Below, in pieces: positions 1-8,445 of a DNA stretch of 11,824 nt (the stretch's first letter is position 1; each line of letters opens with the position of its first letter). This DNA is from CAZMXI01 sp964570205 (GTDB lineage: Bacteria > Planctomycetota > Phycisphaerae > Tepidisphaerales > Tepidisphaeraceae). Position numbers and translations under genes: made by a program. The notes beneath the pieces are model-generated. The model saw only the letters and a program-made list of their open reading frames with translations, searched no databases and was not told the origin of the DNA. The DNA lies in the NCBI GenBank assembly GCA_964570205.1, contig CAZMXI010000151.1, positions 1 to 11,824 on the forward strand. Reading direction: 5' to 3'.

Positions 1-3000
1 CCGTCGCCTGCCCGGTGCTGGTGTAGATCCACCGCTGGTCGATCACCTGCCCGAAGCGGCTCAGGCCCGTGTACTTGTCGCCAGCATCGCCATCGGCCTC
101 GCCGGCCTGCTTGAGCATCGTCAGCTCCACGAATCCCGCCCCTACCGGCCGCGAACGCTTGACGAGCGTATCCAAGCCCAAGTAGCTGTAGACTTCCAGA
201 TTCCCGGCGCTTTCACCCAGGTAGCTGACCCGGCTGATCTGGTCGTCCAGCCCGCTGGCATAGCCGTAGGTCAGCGTGCGGCCGTTGGGATAGATCATTC
301 CCGTCAGCCGGCTGTGATTGGCGCCGCCGCTCATCTGCGAGTAGGTGTACTGTACCTTCGGCGTGCTCTGCGTGTCCACCGCGCCGCTGTGCGCCTGGTA
401 CTCGGCGGTCAACTGCCCCAGGCCGTTGTAATGCCGCTCGACCTCGTTGAGCACCTGCCCGGAGCTGTTATAGCTGGTGAACTTCCACGGCCGCCCGGCC
501 GTGTCGAAGCTGTACCCGAGCTTCTTGACGGTGTTGTGCACGTTGGCGCCGAAGGTGGTCACCTCGTCGGCCGTCAGCCGTCCCAGCACATCGAAGCTGT
601 AGGCGTGGACGGTGCCATTCTGGTCCGTGCGGGTCTTGCTCTCGCCAAGGGCGTTGTATGTGTACGAGACCTGGTCCGATGACAGGCTGCTGGGCTGGCC
701 GGTGCTCTTGTTGGGGTATTCAATCCGCGCCAGCAGGTCGTTGGAGGCGATCAGGCTGCTGTCCACCCCGTATACATAGCGCGTGGTCTGGAAGGCGCTA
801 TTGGGCAGCACGGCCTTCATCGTCAGGACCTGGTCGGAGCCGTTATACGTGTACTCGGTAATCCGGTCATCACCAGCCGAGGGCGTGCCATCGCCAAAAG
901 CCTCGATCGTCCGCGTGATGCGGCCCAGCGCATCGTATTCCGTCTGCCCCCTGATGTCGCGCGGGTCGAAGACCTTCCAGAGCAGGCCGGCCTCGTTGTA
1001 TACGTAGCTGCTGCGCAGGCGCTGGTCCGAGCGGTTGGGGATGCTGGCCTCCCGGCCGCCAAGCACCGTCCCGCCGTTGGTGCCCAGCTCGACGGCCTCA
1101 ACCAGCCGATCGATGGCGTCAAACCAATACTCCGACTGATAGACCCGCGCCCGCACGCCGGTACTCGCCGTGCCCAGGGCGCCGGTGCCGGTCTCGTCAT
1201 GGAAGCGCTGCCGCAGGATCTCGTAGATCACGTTGCCATTGGCGTCATAGGTCCATTCCTGCTGCGAGAGGACCTGGTCGCCATCGACGTTTCCGGCGTC
1301 CGCCCAGTTCCCCGTCGCCCCGGCCGCCGCATCGCCGCCGCCGTTGCTGGCGAACGCCTTGGTCGTTCGCCCGGCTCCGTCGAACTGGTACTTGTAAACC
1401 AGGCCGCCAGGCTCCAGGGTCTTGAGTAACTCCCCGCGTTTGCCGTACCAGTTCCAACTGGTGAGGCTGGACGTGGACACCTGCCCACTGCTCTGGTCGA
1501 CGCTGAAGAGGTGGCCGGCATACATCCGGCCCTGTTCGTCATAATCGAAGGTGCTCCTGGCCCGCAGCCGCGAGGCATCCTGCGACCGCACCATCGGCAC
1601 GCCGTTTACGACGTCCAGGTCCATGCCATCGCCATCATAGAGGCTGGAGGCGATCACCTGCCCCAGGTTGTCCAGTTCGCTGTAGCTGAGCGGGCGCTGA
1701 ACGGTGTCTGCCTCGCTGGCCTGCACGCCCGACTTGGTGCCGACCAGCCGGTTGCGCCAGTCGTACCAGAAGCGGCTGACGCGATCGGCCTCGCTGCCGC
1801 CGGGATAGACGGTGATCTTCGTCAGGTTCCCATCACCGATGCCGCCGCCGTCATACTCGTTGCTGGAAATCCTGCGCATGTTGTTGCCGGTGGCGCCGCC
1901 GCCGGTGGGATCGGCTGAGGTGGCGCCGGTGTCGTTGGTCCCGACCCAGAGGCTGTCCAGCCGGCCGGCTTCATCATGTACAGTGCGCGTGATCGTGCCG
2001 GTGGGCGACAATGCACGCTCGACATCACCGCTGGGGCCATACGCCGCGAACGATGCGTAGTAATGGCCATCGGTGCCGCTGGTGCTGGCGGACCCCATGC
2101 TGTCCTGGCTGTAGGTCAGCCCCGACAGGTTGAAGTACCGCCGCGACTCGGCCAACTGCCCGGCGTTGCTGACGTAATTGCGCGTCAGGCTCTGCAGCCC
2201 GGAGATGCTCTCAGTGCCGGTGGGCCGGCCGCTCACCACCGCCGGTGTGGCGGTCATCGTCAGCACCTCGTCATACTTGCGTCCGCGGTCCTGCCGCACG
2301 AGCACCGTCGGGCCGGTGGTCGTGTTCGTCGCGCTCTGCCAGCCGAGGTAGATGCGCATCTCCCGCGTCGTATCTTTGTACACGGTGTAGGTGACATTCA
2401 GGTTCGGGTCGGTGAGCTTGGTGGCCCGGCCCAGGGCATCCACTTCCATGTCGGTCTTGATGTGCAGGCCACCGCCGGTTGGGGTGGACCAGGTAGTGGG
2501 CTTGTTCAAGAAGTCACCGGTCTGGCTGGTGTCAACGTCCACAATCGATCTGACCACGGCCCCGGTGCCGGTGTCATAGGCGACGTAGTGGATGAAGCCG
2601 GCGGCATCCTTGGTCCATTGTGGCCGGCCCAGGGCATCGAAGTAGACGGTCTGGACGTCCGCGGAGCCCGAGCCGTTCTGGGCAGCGCTGACCGTCGGGC
2701 TGGTGACGGTCATGGACTCTATGCGAACGCTGTCGGTGATCCAGGCGTAGGCGTACTGAACGCTCTGGGCGCCGGTGCCATCGTCGTTTCGGTACCAGGT
2801 CTCCCGGGCCACGGGATAGACCGTCAAGCCGCCGCCGCTGTGGACGAAATACTGCATCGTGCCCTGCAGGATGGGCCGATTGACGACGATCGTGCCGGTC
2901 GGGTCCTGGTAGGGATCGTAAGCCAGGGCGTAGCGGAATTCGTTGGCGTTGGGCACGCTGGTGATGGTGACGATTCCGTTGTACAGCGCCACCGAAGCGC

Positions 3001-5683
3001 CGCTGATGACGATGGTGTCGCCCGCCTGATAACCATGCGCGGTGAGGGTGGCCATGGCCGTGGTGCCGCTGTGCGTGAGCGACCCGATGGTCTGGCTGCC
3101 CGCATGGGCCGCGAATTCGCCACGCTGGATCATCACGTCCTTGACGTAATCCTGCACGCCCCCCGGCGTGCTCTCGCCCGCCGTCGTGCTGCTGTAATAA
3201 TGCGTCAGGGTTACCAGCCCCTCGCTATTCTTCAGGTATTGGTACTGGCCGCTGGTGTAATCGAAGTTCAGCAGGTCCGGGTACTGCTCGAGCGTCGCCA
3301 GGCCGGCGCTCAAGTCCACCGCCGAGGCATCGGCCTTGAGGATGACCCGGCCATCGGCATCATACTTGAAGAAAGTGCCCCACATCCGCGTGGATGAGCT
3401 GCTTTCGCGGAACACAAAGAGCATCGCCTCGCCCGCATAGTTGCTGTAGATAACGTTCTGGCCGCCGTCGGGCAGGGTCTCGATGGTCTTGTACTTCCAC
3501 GTGTTCATGCCGTCGGAGAACGCCGAGGGCGTGCAGTACTCGTACAGGAACGTGCCCAGCCCGTTCGCCGGGCTGGACGAGCTGCCAAAGCCCTGCAGCA
3601 CGTGCTTGGTGACCCGGCGGCTGGAGTCGTACTCCATGTACTGCTGGGCGTAGGGGGCCACCTGGGCATTGGTCGCCGTTTGCGGATTGGCATAGGCCGC
3701 GGCCAGGCGGGCGTAGGAGTCGGGGTCAAAGACGTACTTCAAGGCCCCGACGTAGCCGCTACTCTCGCCGGAGGTGTAATGCCGGTAGTAATGGCTGTCC
3801 AGGACGTTGCCGGAGCCGTCCTTGATCTGCACGAGCTTCAGGTCGCCCCGGTTCCCGTACGACTCGGCGCCATTGTAATAGGTGTATACCGCCTGGCGGA
3901 CGATGTTGCCGCCGCGACGCAGCGTGACCGTGTTCAGGAGGTTGTTGGAGTAGTAGCCGTATTCGAAGCGCTCGGTGATGCCGTTGGCCGAGCGGCTCAC
4001 GGCCGTGAGCATGTTGTAGCTGTTCCACTCGGTCGTGGTGGTCTGTCCGTTGGCGTCCACGTACGACTTGAACTGGCCGCGTTGCAGTGCCGGCCGGCTG
4101 GCGTCATAGTCATAGAAGTAGAAGCGGTTGCCTCCGCTGTCGGTGAGGATGAACTCGCCGTTGTCCTTTCGCAGCTGCTCCAGGCGATCGAACCGCGGGG
4201 CGTAGTAGGTCACGCCGTTTTCGGATCGGTCGTACTGGAACCACAAGGCATCGACGCCGTTGACGATCAGCCGAGTGTTCTGCTCGCTTGCATCGCGCTG
4301 CAGCCTGGGCAGGCTGCCGATGACCGTGCCGTTGCCGCCCAGTTCGTTGTCGAAGCCTCCCAGATTGGTCCAGCTGCGCGTCTGCATCCAGGGATGGCCA
4401 AAGCCCTCGGAGCCCAGGTCAGTGACGTCAAACAGCAGCGCCCCGTCGAAATACCGCACGGGCTCGGCCGAGCACATGACCTGGCCATCGCCGGTGCTCC
4501 CGCTCGTGGCGGGGCTCGGCGTCACGTTCGTGACGGTTGCCTTGGCCGAGGCGGTGTTCTCCCGCCCCCGGTCGAGCAGCTTGACGGTCAAGTTGTAGAC
4601 GCCCGCCGTGGAGTACGTGTGCGTCGCCTGAATCGCGTAATAGCACCCCGTGTAGTACACCGACGCTGATTCGAAGGATGTGCTGTCCCCCCAGCAGACG
4701 CTCACCTGGTAGTCGCTCGTTTGGCCGGTGGCATCCTCGTCATAGAAGGTGCCCACGACCGTGCTGACCTCATAGCCCACGCTGGCGGATACGTCATTGG
4801 CCGACAGCGACGGGAGCGTGCCCACGTCGATGTCGAAGTCTGCACTGTAGTACTGATCGTCCAGTTCCTGCACGTACATGGTCGCGCTGTAGCTCCCAGC
4901 GTCGGAGTAGCTGTTGTAGGCCTGGAACCAGCCTTTGTTGTCGCTCCAGTAGCAGTCCTCGGAGCTGCCGTAGGTCCAGGTGCCGCCCCAATCCGTGTAG
5001 AAGTCGGTCGGCAGGCTGACATTCGTATCACTGGCCACGATCATGGCCTGCTCATTCTCGTAAACACAGAGGATGCTGTAGTCGGGCTCCGCGACCAGGT
5101 GCCCGGTTCCGCCGCCTGTGCTCTCGGTGGTGATGATCAGCGGGATCGTGGCCGATTGGCCCTCCTCTTCGCTGAGCGTCAAAGAGGCCTTGTACTTGCC
5201 CTTGGCCGGATAGCGATGGTAGAGCGTGAGATACCCGCTCTTGGCTTGCTGGACCGCCAGCATATTGCCGCGGTCATCATTGTTGGTGGATACGGTGCCG
5301 TCGCCCCAGTCGATGGTGTACTGGATGCCCATCGCCTCGACCGGGTCAACCTGTGCGGCCTGGATCCGGGCTCGGTTGGCCAAGGCGCGGGGCACGTAGT
5401 CGCCCACCCCGCCCAGGATGCGGAACCGAAGCTGCTGCACCAGCTCGCTGGTGTCAAAGCGCTGCACATCGAGAAACTCGTGCTGGGCCAGGCTCCGATG
5501 AGTGTACTGGGTCAGCCCGCCGGATTCTCCCAGCCATGCCAGATCGACAGGCTCCAGGGGCTTGCCGGACAGCAGCTGGCGCTGCTCCAGCGCTTCGACG
5601 ATGGCGTGCTGGAGGGCACTGCTGAAGCGCGCCGTCTTGACGGTCCGCGCACGATGGCCGCGAGGAGAAGTGGCGATTGGCAT
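1..5683 (-). CDS. Giant RHS/YD-repeat protein with LEPR-xLL-like N-terminus and PKD-like modules (3' end outside window)
   Basis: One uninterrupted frame of 1894 codons, open at the left edge; the frame was checked at the start, at about ten internal points and at the edge. Start ATG at 5683 is preceded by AAGGGAAGG. Residues 1-31 are basic, then LEQRQLLSG (32-40) matches the planctomycetal LEPR-xLL motif of exported giant proteins; no classical signal peptide is seen. Three PKD-like modules follow, with Trp at about 126 (WGDGT, then YPAKGKY), 232 (DWGGTW, then SDAGSY) and 331 (CWGDS, then HTYSTAGVY). An RHS entry region begins near 400, and YD-type repeats (YDANGNV, YNEAGLLWKV, YTYNALGE, FDVLGRL) run from about 490 to the edge. 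RHS proteins form a large beta-cage shell that often carries a variable C-terminal toxin or other cargo; that end is not visible. Expected location is the cell surface or outside (inference). Identification as RHS is firm; function is unknown. Confidence 0.93.
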   Translation of the reverse strand, partial: MPIATSPRGHRARTVKTARFSSALQHAIVEALEQRQLLSGKPLEPVDLAWLGESGGLTQYTHRSLAQHEFLDVQRFDTSELVQQLRFRILGGVGDYVPRALANRARIQAAQVDPVEAMGIQYTIDWGDGTVSTNNDDRGNMLAVQQAKSGYLTLYHRYPAKGKYKASLTLSEEEGQSATIPLIITTESTGGGTGHLVAEPDYSILCVYENEQAMIVASDTNVSLPTDFYTDWGGTWTYGSSEDCYWSDNKGWFQAYNSYSDAGSYSATMYVQELDDQYYSADFDIDVGTLPSLSANDVSASVGYEVSTVVGTFYDEDATGQTSDYQVSVCWGDSTSFESASVYYTGCYYAIQATHTYSTAGVYNLTVKLLDRGRENTASAKATVTNVTPSPATSGSTGDGQVMCSAEPVRYFDGALLFDVTDLGSEGFGHPWMQTRSWTNLGGFDNELGGNGTVIGSLPRLQRDASEQNTRLIVNGVDALWFQYDRSENGVTYYAPRFDRLEQLRKDNGEFILTDSGGNRFYFYDYDASRPALQRGQFKSYVDANGQTTTTEWNSYNMLTAVSRSANGITERFEYGYYSNNLLNTVTLRRGGNIVRQAVYTYYNGAESYGNRGDLKLVQIKDGSGNVLDSHYYRHYTSGESSGYVGALKYVFDPDSYARLAAAYANPQTATNAQVAPYAQQYMEYDSSRRVTKHVLQGFGSSSSPANGLGTFLYEYCTPSAFSDGMNTWKYKTIETLPDGGQNVIYSNYAGEAMLFVFRESSSSTRMWGTFFKYDADGRVILKADASAVDLSAGLATLEQYPDLLNFDYTSGQYQYLKNSEGLVTLTHYYSSTTAGESTPGGVQDYVKDVMIQRGEFAAHAGSQTIGSLTHSGTTAMATLTAHGYQAGDTIVISGASVALYNGIVTITSVPNANEFRYALAYDPYQDPTGTIVVNRPILQGTMQYFVHSGGGLTVYPVARETWYRNDDGTGAQSVQYAYAWITDSVRIESMTVTSPTVSAAQNGSGSADVQTVYFDALGRPQWTKDAAGFIHYVAYDTGTGAVVRSIVDVDTSQTGDFLNKPTTWSTPTGGGLHIKTDMEVDALGRATKLTDPNLNVTYTVYKDTTREMRIYLGWQSATNTTTGPTVLVRQDRGRKYDEVLTMTATPAVVSGRPTGTESISGLQSLTRNYVSNAGQLAESRRYFNLSGLTYSQDSMGSASTSGTDGHYYASFAAYGPSGDVERALSPTGTITRTVHDEAGRLDSLWVGTNDTGATSADPTGGGATGNNMRRISSNEYDGGGIGDGNLTKITVYPGGSEADRVSRFWYDWRNRLVGTKSGVQASEADTVQRPLSYSELDNLGQVIASSLYDGDGMDLDVVNGVPMVRSQDASRLRARSTFDYDEQGRMYAGHLFSVDQSSGQVSTSSLTSWNWYGKRGELLKTLEPGGLVYKYQFDGAGRTTKAFASNGGGDAAAGATGNWADAGNVDGDQVLSQQEWTYDANGNVIYEILRQRFHDETGTGALGTASTGVRARVYQSEYWFDAIDRLVEAVELGTNGGTVLGGREASIPNRSDQRLRSSYVYNEAGLLWKVFDPRDIRGQTEYDALGRITRTIEAFGDGTPSAGDDRITEYTYNGSDQVLTMKAVLPNSAFQTTRYVYGVDSSLIASNDLLARIEYPNKSTGQPSSLSSDQVSYTYNALGESKTRTDQNGTVHAYSFDVLGRLTADEVTTFGANVHNTVKKLGYSFDTAGRPWKFTSYNSSGQVLNEVERHYNGLGQLTAEYQAHSGAVDTQSTPKVQYTYSQMSGGANHSRLTGMIYPNGRTLTYGYASGLDDQISRVSYLGESAGNLEVYSYLGLDTLVKRSRPVGAGFVELTMLKQAGEADGDAGDKYTGLSRFGQVIDQRWIYTSTGQAT
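2905..3095 (-). other. Small beta-rich domain inserted in the YD-repeat region
   Basis: Residues of about 865-925 of the giant protein break the YD-repeat pattern. They read like a small beta domain: ATLTAHGYQAGDTIVISGA, then YNGIVTITSV, then EFRYAL. The pattern (HG...GD.V.I.GA...YNG...I..V....F.Y) resembles a short module that recurs in phage structural and giant surface proteins. YD repeats resume on both sides in the same frame, so this is an insertion and not a frameshift. The domain name is not certain. Confidence 0.45.
5559..5592 (-). other. LEPR-xLL-like N-terminal motif of the RHS protein
   Basis: The codons read A-L-E-Q-R-Q-L-L-S-G-K at residues 31-41 of the giant protein. LEPR-xLL domains are a short N-terminal signature of very large predicted surface proteins in Planctomycetes; here Pro is replaced by Gln. 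The motif is the best lineage marker in the window and suggests the protein is exported by the route these proteins share, which is not well understood. The match is by eye. Confidence 0.7.
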
Positions 5684-5702
5684 GGCCTTCCCTTGTGTTG
5701 AA

Positions 5703-5723
5703 GCCGCATCCGCTGGGTGCGGC
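5703..5723 (-). promoter_or_regulatory. Leader hairpin upstream of the RHS gene
   Basis: A 21-nt inverted repeat with 9-nt arms (GCCGCA... and ...TGCGGC outermost) and a 3-nt loop, with one imperfect pair, ends 19 nt before the RHS start codon, just upstream of the Shine-Dalgarno. It has no T-run, so a terminator is unlikely. A role in mRNA stability or translation is possible but unproven. Confidence 0.35.
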
Positions 5724-5771
5724 ATTCCCCATCCGTACCCTGACCCACACTGGCAGCAAGATGCTGCTGTA

Positions 5772-5799
5772 AAGGTACCAGGGATGCCTTGCCGGTCAA
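5772..5799 (-). promoter_or_regulatory. Candidate promoter for the RHS gene
   Basis: On the minus strand TTGACC (5799-5794) is followed after 16 nt by TACCTT (5777-5772), resembling sigma70-type -35 and -10 boxes. Transcription would begin near 5765, giving a leader of about 80 nt that contains the hairpin at 5703-5723. It lies in the 165-nt gap after the glycosyltransferase gene. The -10 match is moderate, and read-through from the upstream gene is an alternative. Confidence 0.35.
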
Positions 5800-5848
5800 C
5801 CGGCCGGCTTATCACCTAAACAGGCTATACGCCAAATTCCGGCGCCCC

Positions 5849-8140
5849 TCAGGCGCGACCGGCCGCGAACCATTGCCACATCTGCCGGCACGCGGCCTCG
5901 AATTTTTTCGAAAATGCCTGTTCCTCCCGAAGGCATGAGCGCGCCATCATCGGCCGAATCGTCGACCGCAGCCCTTGCAGCCGCTGCCGATCCTGCGCCA
6001 ACTGCACCGCGATCCCGACATACTGCTCGGCGCTGTGCGCGACCAACTCCTCAAGCCCGACAGCCCGCAACAGGCTCAATCCCACCCGGGAAATGTGCGT
6101 CGGGCCGACCAGCGACACCAGGGGCACGCCCATCCAGAGCGTATCACAGCTGGTGGTGTGCCCGTTGTACGGGTAGCTGTCCAGGGCGATGTCCACCTCG
6201 CTGTAGAGCTGGAGATATTGGGGTCGGGCTCGTCGCCGCACCAAGTCCACGCGCTGCCGATCGATGCCGGCTTCGCCGGCAAGATCGATCATCCGCTGCT
6301 CTCCCCGCTGGTCGGTGTCCTGCAGCACCAGCAATCGAGATCCAGGCACAGCGCCGAGAATCCGCGCCCAGAGGGACAGGATCGGCCGGTTGATCTTGGC
6401 CAGGTTGTTGAACGAGCCAAAGGTGACGTGGCCTCGCGCCAGGCAAGGCGGCTGCCCCGCAGGTTCCGGAGATTCGCCCGGCCGATAGCACCAGCCGCAC
6501 GGCTCCAGCCGGTACAGCCGCTCGGTGTAGTACCGCTCGGCGTCGCCGGGCGGATCGGCGCACGCATCGGTGATCTTGCAGTCAATCGTGCCCAGGCCCG
6601 TGGTGGGCGGGTATTCCAGGTACGAGACCTGCACCGGGGCCGGCTTGCGGGCAAAGACCAGCAGCCGATGGTCGCCGGTGTGCCCCGACAGATCCACCAG
6701 GATGTCGATGCCATCCTGCCGAATCAGGTCAGCCAATTCCGCATCCGAGCGACCGACGGCCTGCCGCCAGTGATCGGCGTAGGCTCGCAGCCGCCGCGTG
6801 ACCGCGTCGGGCTGAGGCAGATCGTTATAGATATAGACCTCAAACGCATCGTGGTCATGATGGGCCAGGATCGACTCGAGGAAGAACGTCACCGCATGGT
6901 CCTTCAGGGACGGGGAAACGTAGCCGAGGCGAAGCCGCCGGTGCGGATCCGGGCTGTTGGCGTGCGGCCTGATCGAGGCGGCAAGGGGCGCGGCATGCTG
7001 CTGCGCCCACCGCAGCGATTCGCGATAGCGCTGGTCGGGATCGCAGCCGGGGTGGTAGTTCATCGTGAACAGCAGGTTGCTGTGTGCCTGGACCAGTTCC
7101 GGCTTCAGCGCGATGGCCTGGCGCTGCTCGGCGATGGCCTCGTCCAGCGTGCCCGGGCCCTTGAGAATGTTGGCCAGATTGCTGTGGGCTTCCGCGTAAT
7201 TCAGATCGAGCTCGATCGCCCTGCGCGCCGCGTCCTCGGCAAGGGTCGGCTGCCGCATGGCCATGTGCACGAGGGCCAGGTTGTTATGGGCCTGGGCATA
7301 GTCCGGCCTCAGCTCGATGGCCTGCTGATAGGCGGCGATGGTCTGCTGCGGGCTGCCCACGTGCCGCAGGATGTTGCCGAGCATCAGGTGCAGTTCCGGG
7401 TCGTGCGGCGCCTGCTCCAAGGCCCGCTCACACAAGGCCAGCGCCTGCGGGAACTGGGCCGATTGCCAGTAGAGCATGCACAGGCTCATCAACACGTCCA
7501 GGCGGGCGCAGCCCAGGTGGATGGCCCTGGCCAGCGCCGCCATCGCGGGCTGGTTCTGGCCGGCCTTGGCCAGGCAAGCGCCCAGGGCCGCCCACGCCTC
7601 GACGCTCTTCGGCGCCAGCCGCACGGCGCTTTGGCACGCCGCTATCGCCCGGTCCCAGTCGCGATCGGCGGCCCAGCGCCTGGCCTTCGCGATCAGGTCC
7701 GCCGCCGCCATCCTGGGCGGGGCGCCGCTGGCCTGCGCCGGGCCGGCTGGCTCGGGAACCGGTGCGCCACAGCCATCCAGATCGAGCAGGGCCTGGCCCA
7801 GGTTGCGTTGGATTTCCAGATCGTTAGGGGCGTATTGTAATGCCTGGCGAAACGCTGCCACCGCGGCCTGAGGATTGGCGCTTTCGCCGCGGATCATGCC
7901 CAGGCTGTTGTGAAACGCCGCGACACTGGGGCGCAACGCAATGGCTTTTTCGATGAGCGCCATTGCGGCCTTGGGGTCCCCGCGGTCGAAGGCGATGCGG
8001 CCCAGCAGGTGAAGTGCGTCGGCATTGTCCGGCTGCTGGTCGATGACCGCTCGGTAGATGGATTCAGCCTCTGTCAGCCTCCCGGCCTGCTGGTGCGACA
8101 ACCCTGCCTGCAGTTGCTCGCGGACACCGCAATGATGCAT
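5849..8140 (-). CDS. TPR-containing O-GlcNAc transferase-like glycosyltransferase (SPINDLY type, GT41)
   Basis: A 763-residue protein. TPR units fill residues of about 9-118 and 150-350, separated by a Pro/Ala-rich linker (about 121-148). The GT41 catalytic part runs from about 403 to 763. It shows GYVSPSLKDHAVTFF (407-421, H415 aligned with the catalytic-loop His of OGT), VDLSGHTGDHRLL (482-494), the acceptor-pocket segment YLEYPPTTG, FGSFNNLAKINRP (574-586, with the UDP-contacting Lys at 582) and LDSYPYNGHTTSCDTLWMG (653-671). The family transfers a sugar from a nucleotide sugar (GlcNAc or fucose in characterised members) to Ser/Thr, with TPRs selecting the substrate; the sugar here cannot be told. 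Start 8140 was chosen because AGGAGG lies 4 nt upstream and a TACAAT box just beyond; the frame stays open to 8410 but those extra 90 residues look non-coding. The RHS gene follows on the same strand, so modification of surface proteins is plausible (inference). Confidence 0.93.
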   Translation of the reverse strand: MHHCGVREQLQAGLSHQQAGRLTEAESIYRAVIDQQPDNADALHLLGRIAFDRGDPKAAMALIEKAIALRPSVAAFHNSLGMIRGESANPQAAVAAFRQALQYAPNDLEIQRNLGQALLDLDGCGAPVPEPAGPAQASGAPPRMAAADLIAKARRWAADRDWDRAIAACQSAVRLAPKSVEAWAALGACLAKAGQNQPAMAALARAIHLGCARLDVLMSLCMLYWQSAQFPQALALCERALEQAPHDPELHLMLGNILRHVGSPQQTIAAYQQAIELRPDYAQAHNNLALVHMAMRQPTLAEDAARRAIELDLNYAEAHSNLANILKGPGTLDEAIAEQRQAIALKPELVQAHSNLLFTMNYHPGCDPDQRYRESLRWAQQHAAPLAASIRPHANSPDPHRRLRLGYVSPSLKDHAVTFFLESILAHHDHDAFEVYIYNDLPQPDAVTRRLRAYADHWRQAVGRSDAELADLIRQDGIDILVDLSGHTGDHRLLVFARKPAPVQVSYLEYPPTTGLGTIDCKITDACADPPGDAERYYTERLYRLEPCGWCYRPGESPEPAGQPPCLARGHVTFGSFNNLAKINRPILSLWARILGAVPGSRLLVLQDTDQRGEQRMIDLAGEAGIDRQRVDLVRRRARPQYLQLYSEVDIALDSYPYNGHTTSCDTLWMGVPLVSLVGPTHISRVGLSLLRAVGLEELVAHSAEQYVGIAVQLAQDRQRLQGLRSTIRPMMARSCLREEQAFSKKFEAACRQMWQWFAAGRA

Positions 8141-8161
8141 GCACCCTCCTCGTGACGCTCG

Positions 8162-8189
8162 ATTGTACCGGCCTGGGCCGAGATGAACA
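8162..8189 (-). promoter_or_regulatory. Candidate promoter for the GT41 gene
   Basis: On the minus strand TACAAT (8167-8162) is a near-consensus -10 box. TGTTCA (8189-8184) lies 16 nt upstream as a weak -35. Transcription would start near 8155, leaving about 15 nt before the ATG at 8140 with the AGGAGG ribosome site inside. This supports the short start and argues against translation from 8410. Confidence 0.5.
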
Positions 8190-8228
8190 GGATGCTCGAC
8201 CGGCGCCGGTTTCCGGGTGGAGCCGGGG

Positions 8229-8445
8229 ATGGCCGATGTCACCGAGGCCAGCACCAGCCTGACAAGCTCCACCAGCGGCGTGGCCCAGATCCTCTGGAAG
8301 GAAGCCGGCACGGGCATCAAGTGGGCGGTGGTGCGCATCGGCGGCGGGGGGGCTGCCGTGCCTGGCGTCTTTGTCGCCCGGATCAACGGCAGCAGCCAGG
8401 ATGCAGCCAACCGCCGCCCGCTCCATTTTTCAACCGACGTTCACA
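8229..8445 (+). pseudogene. Possible 5' gene fragment, plus strand, fused to the broken end of cas3
   Basis: ATG at 8229 has GGAG 6 nt upstream and an in-frame stop at 8184. The first 60 or so residues look like real protein: MADVTEASTSL, then GVAQILWKEAG, KWAVVRIGG and GVFVARINGSSQDAAN. Their character recalls short phage or surface-protein N-termini, but I do not recognise the family. After about 8445 the same frame becomes the antisense of cas3, although it stays open to 9347. This fits a gene whose 3' part was lost when it was joined to the cas3 fragment. It also overlaps the rejected N-terminal extension of the GT41 gene, so coding on the plus strand is not certain. Confidence 0.35.

Noticed and set aside
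1976..3397. Long plus-strand open frame of 473 codons
   Set aside because: It mirrors the RHS gene. The minus strand gives clear YD repeats in one frame, while this translation is a low-complexity Gly/Val/Ala product of GC-rich antisense codons. The same applies to 3602-4669 and 4721-5701.
5786..5806. GC-rich hairpin after the GT41 gene as a terminator
   Set aside because: GCCGG-TCAA-CCGGC has only 5-bp arms and no T-run, and it overlaps the promoter candidate for the RHS gene.
5975..7840. Long plus-strand open frame of 621 codons
   Set aside because: Antisense of the GT41 gene, whose conserved motifs fix the coding strand.
8141..8410. N-terminal extension of the GT41 protein to 8410 (853 residues)
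   Set aside because: The extra 90 residues have no TPR or GT41 character. A strong ribosome site and a TACAAT box lie at 8145-8167, and the region reads better as a fragment on the other strand.
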